Below, in pieces: positions 14,722 to 17,560 of a stretch of 17,560 nucleotides of DNA. Both the position numbers and the translations under genes were made by a program. This stretch comes from JBOHHR01 sp050740975 (GTDB lineage Bacteria > Pseudomonadota > Gammaproteobacteria > JBOHHR01), in NCBI GenBank assembly GCA_050740975.1, contig JBOIEE010000310.1:1-17560 (forward strand). The letters are read 5' to 3'. Below the pieces are notes generated by a model that saw only the letters and a program-made list of their open reading frames with translations, was not told the origin of the DNA and made no database searches. Each line of letters begins with the position of its first letter. Within the stretch, counting starts at the first letter, position 1.

Positions 14722-14790
14722 ATGGCGGTGCTCAAGCGCAAGATCGGCAGCAATGATCTCGCCAGTGTCACACCACAGTTAGGACTTTAG
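14722..14790 (+). pseudogene. Possible aldo/keto reductase N-terminal stump
   Basis: A 22-codon frame from ATG 14722 reads MAVLKRKIGSNDLASVTPQL followed by GL and a TAG. KRKIGSNDL and VTP-x-L-G-L resemble the first strand and loop of aldo/keto reductases (RKLG-x-SDLEVSPLGLG). Nothing of the barrel that should follow is present; the DUF2269 gene starts 9 nt later. GGGGTGG precedes the ATG. The match is short, so it may instead be chance or a small leader peptide for the next gene. Confidence 0.35.
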
Positions 14791-14799
14791 GAATCGAGA

Positions 14800-15416
14800 A
14801 TGACATACACATTGCTGAAGTTCGTCCACGTCTTGGGAGCCATACTGATCGGTGGCGGGCTGATTGGCGTATGGGTATCTGATCTGCGTTCCCGTCAAGT
14901 GCGTCATCTACCTGAGTTTGCCGAGGCAATCCGCAACATTGCGGTATTCTATGATGGCGTCGTGGTTCCGGGTGCTCTCATTTTGCTGGGTCTGGGGTAT
15001 GGATGATCGCTCAGTTCTTTGGCGGTTGGGATTTCGTCAGCGTACCCTGGTTGGCAGGAATGGTCGCCTTGTTCGCCTTTGAGCTCGTGGAGGGCAACAC
15101 GGTGACTCGTCTTTATTTCATGCGTTTGCGCCGATTAACACAAGAAGCGCGTTCAACTGGCACAATCACGCCCGAGTTAGAGAAGGCGCGCGCCGAACAT
15201 ATTCCCACATTCACTCATTTCCTTGACCTGCCGATGCTTTTCGTCATTGTTGCGCTTGGCGTCGTCAGGCCGACGACTTGGGTTCTATTCCTAGCTGGTT
15301 TAATAGCTGCTGTACTGGTCGCCGTTTTCTTTACCCTCTTTATTCCTCGCCTCTATCCGTGGGGCTCAGAGGAAACCATCAGCCCTAAGCTCGCGCCCGA
15401 GAAGGACGCTTTTTGA
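14800..15416 (+). pseudogene. DUF2269 family membrane protein, split by a frameshift at a G run
   Basis: The first frame (14800-15006, 68 aa) starts with TYTLLKFVHVLGAILIGGGL and ends at GALILLGLGYG. The second (15003-15416, 137 aa) continues MIAQFFGGWDFVSVPWLAGM, FELVEGNTVTRLYFMRLRRL and two more hydrophobic segments. Together they equal one DUF2269-type integral membrane protein of about 205 residues with four or so helices. Adding one G to the GGGG at 14994-14997 restores a continuous GLGVWMIAQFF reading, so a one-base loss is the simplest explanation (mutation or sequencing error). The break creates an ATGA overlap, so the second half could still be made by reinitiation. AGGA 7 nt before the ATG at 14800 is a good ribosome site. 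Function of the family is unknown to me. Confidence 0.8.
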
Positions 15417-15572
15417 CGTCGCCCTCCTCACCTTGCACGTTGAAGCTCTCGAAAAAGCCCCTTATCGTGTTAGACTGGATATAATGCCAACCATTATTTC
15501 AATGGGTTGCGAGAAATCTCGGTTTGGAACTTTTTCGACACCTTCGTTGGGCGGCACCATGCGGGAGGTCTT
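15417..15572 (+). other. Intergenic region with a lone -10-like box
   Basis: TATAAT occurs at 15480-15485, but no acceptable -35 lies 16-18 nt upstream. It could weakly serve the truncated DUF1772 gene. I recognise no gene here. Confidence 0.4.
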
Positions 15573-15941
15573 GTGGCAACGGTTGACCCATTTCTCTTCG
15601 ACTTGGCGCTTGTTGCGGCACTCGGCTGCGGCCTGGTGGCGGGAGTCTTCTTTGCGTTTTCCGCCTTCGTGATGAAAGCCCTCTCTCGCCTTCCCCCTGA
15701 CGAGGGTATTGCCGCCATGCAATCCATCAACGGCGCTTGCCGCAACGGCATCGTTCAGCATCGCACTCGGTTGTTGAGCGAGTCGCCGACGAGAGGCATA
15801 TGCCGCACAACCCGCCGCTCAACCGGCCACCCTGTTCAAGACCCGAAACAACCAGCATCCCGTCCTCGGTCTCGTCCTGAGATGGCGGCGAAAATCGCGC
15901 CACGAGGTGAGAGGAGCCGCCTGGTAGCGGACCGGCGGTAG
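15573..15941 (+). pseudogene. DUF1772 (anthrone oxygenase-like) protein, truncated after its N-terminus
   Basis: A GTG at 15573 follows GGGAGG by 4 nt. The first 53 codons (to 15731) match the start of DUF1772 membrane proteins: LFDLALVAALGCGLVAGVFF, AFSAFVMKALSRLPP and GIAAMQSIN. Family members go on with two or three more membrane helices, starting with a V.NP.F...F segment. Here the frame turns into an Arg/Ser/Pro-rich sequence until a stop at 15939, and I find no DUF1772-like continuation in the other plus-strand frames. The remainder has been deleted or replaced at about 15,732. The first helix could still be translated, but the protein should be non-functional. Confidence 0.75.
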
Positions 15942-15960
15942 CACGATGAAGAGCTTCCCC

Positions 15961-16335
15961 TCACGAAATGGGTTTCGATTCCCCTAAGGCCGCGCGTACT
16001 GCTCCGAGGAGCTGCTCGGCCTCAAAGGGTTTCTCCAGATAATCCACCGCCCCAAGCTCCATCGCCCGCAATCTGAGACCGGGCTTCTTGCTGGCCGTGA
16101 TAAAGATAAACGGAGCGACCATTGAGTGGCTTAGTCGCTCAGCTACTTCGAATCCGTCGCCTCCCGGCATCGAGATGTCCAAGACGACCAAGTCCGGCTT
16201 GTTCGTCGCCGCCACCGTTTGCGCCATGACCGTATCATAGGCCAACGTAACCTGATAGCCCGCGGTGCGCAGGCGCACGGCAAGCGCACGGGAGATGTTT
16301 TTGTCATCTTCAACGATAAGCACTTTTTTAGTCAT
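15961..16335 (-). CDS. Receiver-only response regulator (CheY-like)
   Basis: A 124-residue single receiver domain. KVLIVEDDKNISRAL places the acidic metal site at D10/D11, LVVLDISMPGGDGFEV has the phosphorylated aspartate at D53, T80 in FIFITASKK is the switch threonine, and K102 in VDYLEKPF is the conserved lysine. It ends 20 residues after that with no output domain, so it must act by protein contact or as a phosphorelay intermediate. It lies 146 nt downstream of a receiver-histidine kinase gene on the same strand, its likely partner. No strong Shine-Dalgarno site precedes the ATG. It converges with the DUF1772 remnant. Confidence 0.95.
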   Translation of the reverse strand: MTKKVLIVEDDKNISRALAVRLRTAGYQVTLAYDTVMAQTVAATNKPDLVVLDISMPGGDGFEVAERLSHSMVAPFIFITASKKPGLRLRAMELGAVDYLEKPFEAEQLLGAVRAALGESKPIS

Positions 16336-16481
16336 TTGTCGTGTCCCGGCCCCCGCTGGGCGGCTGGTTTCAAGACATCAGGAGACGCCTTGCTGAGTGA
16401 AAATCTAAAGCCTTGCATGCAGTCTCGTATTGAGTTTAGTACGGAAATCTGCAAACAGTGAAACAGGTGAAGGGCCGCAAC
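16336..16481 (-). other. Gap between the kinase and receiver genes
   Basis: Contains no recognisable gene and no clear terminator hairpin, so co-transcription of the pair is possible. I could not identify a convincing promoter for the receiver gene. Confidence 0.4.
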
Positions 16482-17560
16482 TTAGGGCAACTTCTTAGCC
16501 TCAATGCTCTGGGGCGAACGCAGCGATGGGTACAAGTTAAAGTAGAAGCGGCTTCCCCTGCCAAGCTCGCTCTCAACCGCGATAAGACTGCCATGCAGCT
16601 TGATGAGTTCCTGGGAGATATAGAGTCCCAGACCTAGCCCGCCTTTGATCAGTGCATCGTTGCGCTCTGTCTGGTACAGGCGTTTAAAGATACTTGCCAG
16701 CTCGTCGGCGGCAATGCCGCGGCCAGTATCGCTCACGAATAGGGTCACCGCGTCGGACTCCGCGGGATCACGCGCGGCGGCCAGGGTCACCGTGCCGCCC
16801 GGCGGGGTGAACTTGATCGCGTTATTCAGGAGGTTCGTCAGGACCTGGGTGATTCGCCCTTTATCGAAAACGACTTTGGGCAAGGCGGGTTCGATCGTGT
16901 GCACGAGGCGAACCTGAGCGCGCTCGGCAACGGGGGAAGCCGAGGCGGCGATCTTAGCGATCAGGTCCGTGACGGGGCCCTCCTCTGCAACGATGCTCAC
17001 GTTGCCTGTATCCAGGCGCGTGGCGTCGATCAGATCATCGACCAAACCGCGCATTTGATCGCAACTCTCTATCGCGATCTCTAAATATTCGCGTTGCACT
17101 TCGTTGACCGCTCCGGCAAACCCGTCGAGGACGATAGATACGAACTCTCGTACCGAGAACAGGGGCGTTTTGAGCTCATGGGATAAGGTGTGATAGAAGG
17201 ACTCAATCTCCGCGTTTCGGTGTTGAAGGTCTTCGTTTAGCTTCTCCAAGCTTCGCCGATGCGTCTCAATCGCCTCATGCAACTCCTGCTTTTCTATGGC
17301 GGTGCGGATCGCGCGCGCGAGGGCGCTGCCGGTGAGCCGGTCCTTCGAAAGGTAATCGGCCGCTCCTGCGCGTAGGGCCTCGATGACGACGCTTTCACTC
17401 CCATATCCGGTCAGCATGATGACCGGGGCACAAAAACCGTCGCTTTTAGCGGCGAGCTCGGCGAGAAACCCCACCCCGTTGAGATCCGGAAGTATATAGT
17501 CCAAAAGGATGCAATCCGGCTTCTCTAAGGCTATCCGCGCGAGCGCTTCTGCGCCAGATT
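16482..17560 (-). CDS. Hybrid receiver-histidine kinase, soluble; N-terminus outside the window
   Basis: The frame is open to the right edge and reads EKPDCILLDYILPDLNG across 17,500, so the gene extends past the window; the phosphorylatable aspartate codon is at 17501-17499. Domain order: receiver (VIMLTGYGSESVVIEALRAG, AADYLSKD), a helical coiled-coil linker of about 30 residues, HisKA with the H-box FYHTLSHELKTPLFSV (histidine codon about 17180), and HATPase_c with N-box NLLNNAIKFTPPGG, G1 VSDTGRGIA and G2 GGLGLGLYIS. No membrane helix or PAS domain is seen. A receiver placed before the kinase core usually means that it takes input from another kinase and passes it on. The stop is TAA at 16482-16484. 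Its target is probably the adjacent receiver protein; what it controls is unknown. Confidence 0.94.
   Translation of the reverse strand, partial: SGAEALARIALEKPDCILLDYILPDLNGVGFLAELAAKSDGFCAPVIMLTGYGSESVVIEALRAGAADYLSKDRLTGSALARAIRTAIEKQELHEAIETHRRSLEKLNEDLQHRNAEIESFYHTLSHELKTPLFSVREFVSIVLDGFAGAVNEVQREYLEIAIESCDQMRGLVDDLIDATRLDTGNVSIVAEEGPVTDLIAKIAASASPVAERAQVRLVHTIEPALPKVVFDKGRITQVLTNLLNNAIKFTPPGGTVTLAAARDPAESDAVTLFVSDTGRGIAADELASIFKRLYQTERNDALIKGGLGLGLYISQELIKLHGSLIAVESELGRGSRFYFNLYPSLRSPQSIEAKKLP

Noticed and set aside
14511..14756. 81-codon plus-strand frame between ureD and the DUF2269 gene.
   Set aside because: No recognisable motif, poor start context, and it overlaps the ureD start and the promoter candidate.
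15934..15941. GGCGGTAG, identical to the core of the RfaH-dependent ops element of polysaccharide operons.
   Set aside because: It lies on the plus strand at the end of a DUF1772 remnant, with no polysaccharide operon downstream in that direction and no JUMPstart context; an 8-nt match is easily chance.

Overview
The window comes from a fairly GC-rich proteobacterium, most likely beta- or gammaproteobacterial; I infer this from family content (an EPS-type MarR-like regulator, Wzm/Wzt, UreD, DUF2269, DUF1772) and cannot name the genus. I recognise no rRNA, tRNA, CRISPR array or transposase.

Region 1 (1-11,708, all minus strand) is the front part of one long surface-polysaccharide operon, read right to left. 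A sigma70-like promoter at 11,679-11,708 lies so close to the first gene that its transcript should be leaderless or nearly so. Gene order: winged-helix regulator with a Rossmann-like C-terminal half; Wzm permease; Wzt ATPase with a C-terminal glycan-binding domain; a sulfotransferase with low GC; a beta-propeller/coiled-coil protein; a GT2 glycosyltransferase; a methyltransferase-GT4 fusion; a GT4 glycosyltransferase; then an RmlD-like reductase, an FnlA/CapE-like UDP-GlcNAc dehydratase/epimerase and a WecB/FnlC-like 2-epimerase (cut by the window edge). Most junctions overlap or are short. Together the genes should build a nucleotide-activated 2-acetamido-2,6-dideoxy-L-hexose (best guess UDP-L-RhaNAc/L-QuiNAc), assemble a glycan, decorate it with sulfate and probably methyl groups, and export it through an ABC transporter whose ATPase can read a feature of the glycan. 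I infer that methyl or sulfate groups, or both, form a chain-end cap recognised by Wzt.

Region 2 (12,008-13,141, plus strand) is a divergent WbpE-like DegT/DnrJ/EryC1/StrS aminotransferase, an amino-sugar gene without its usual pathway partners in view.

Region 3 (13,142-15,960) is a patch of gene debris: a degenerate DUF2442 gene preceded by the C-terminal stump of its usual partner DUF4160, an orphan full-length ureD with no urease genes next to it, a possible aldo/keto reductase N-terminal stump, a DUF2269 membrane protein split by a frameshift in a G run, and a DUF1772 gene that keeps only its N-terminus.

Region 4 (15,961-17,560, minus strand) is a signalling pair: a receiver-only response regulator and a soluble receiver-histidine kinase hybrid that runs off the right edge.
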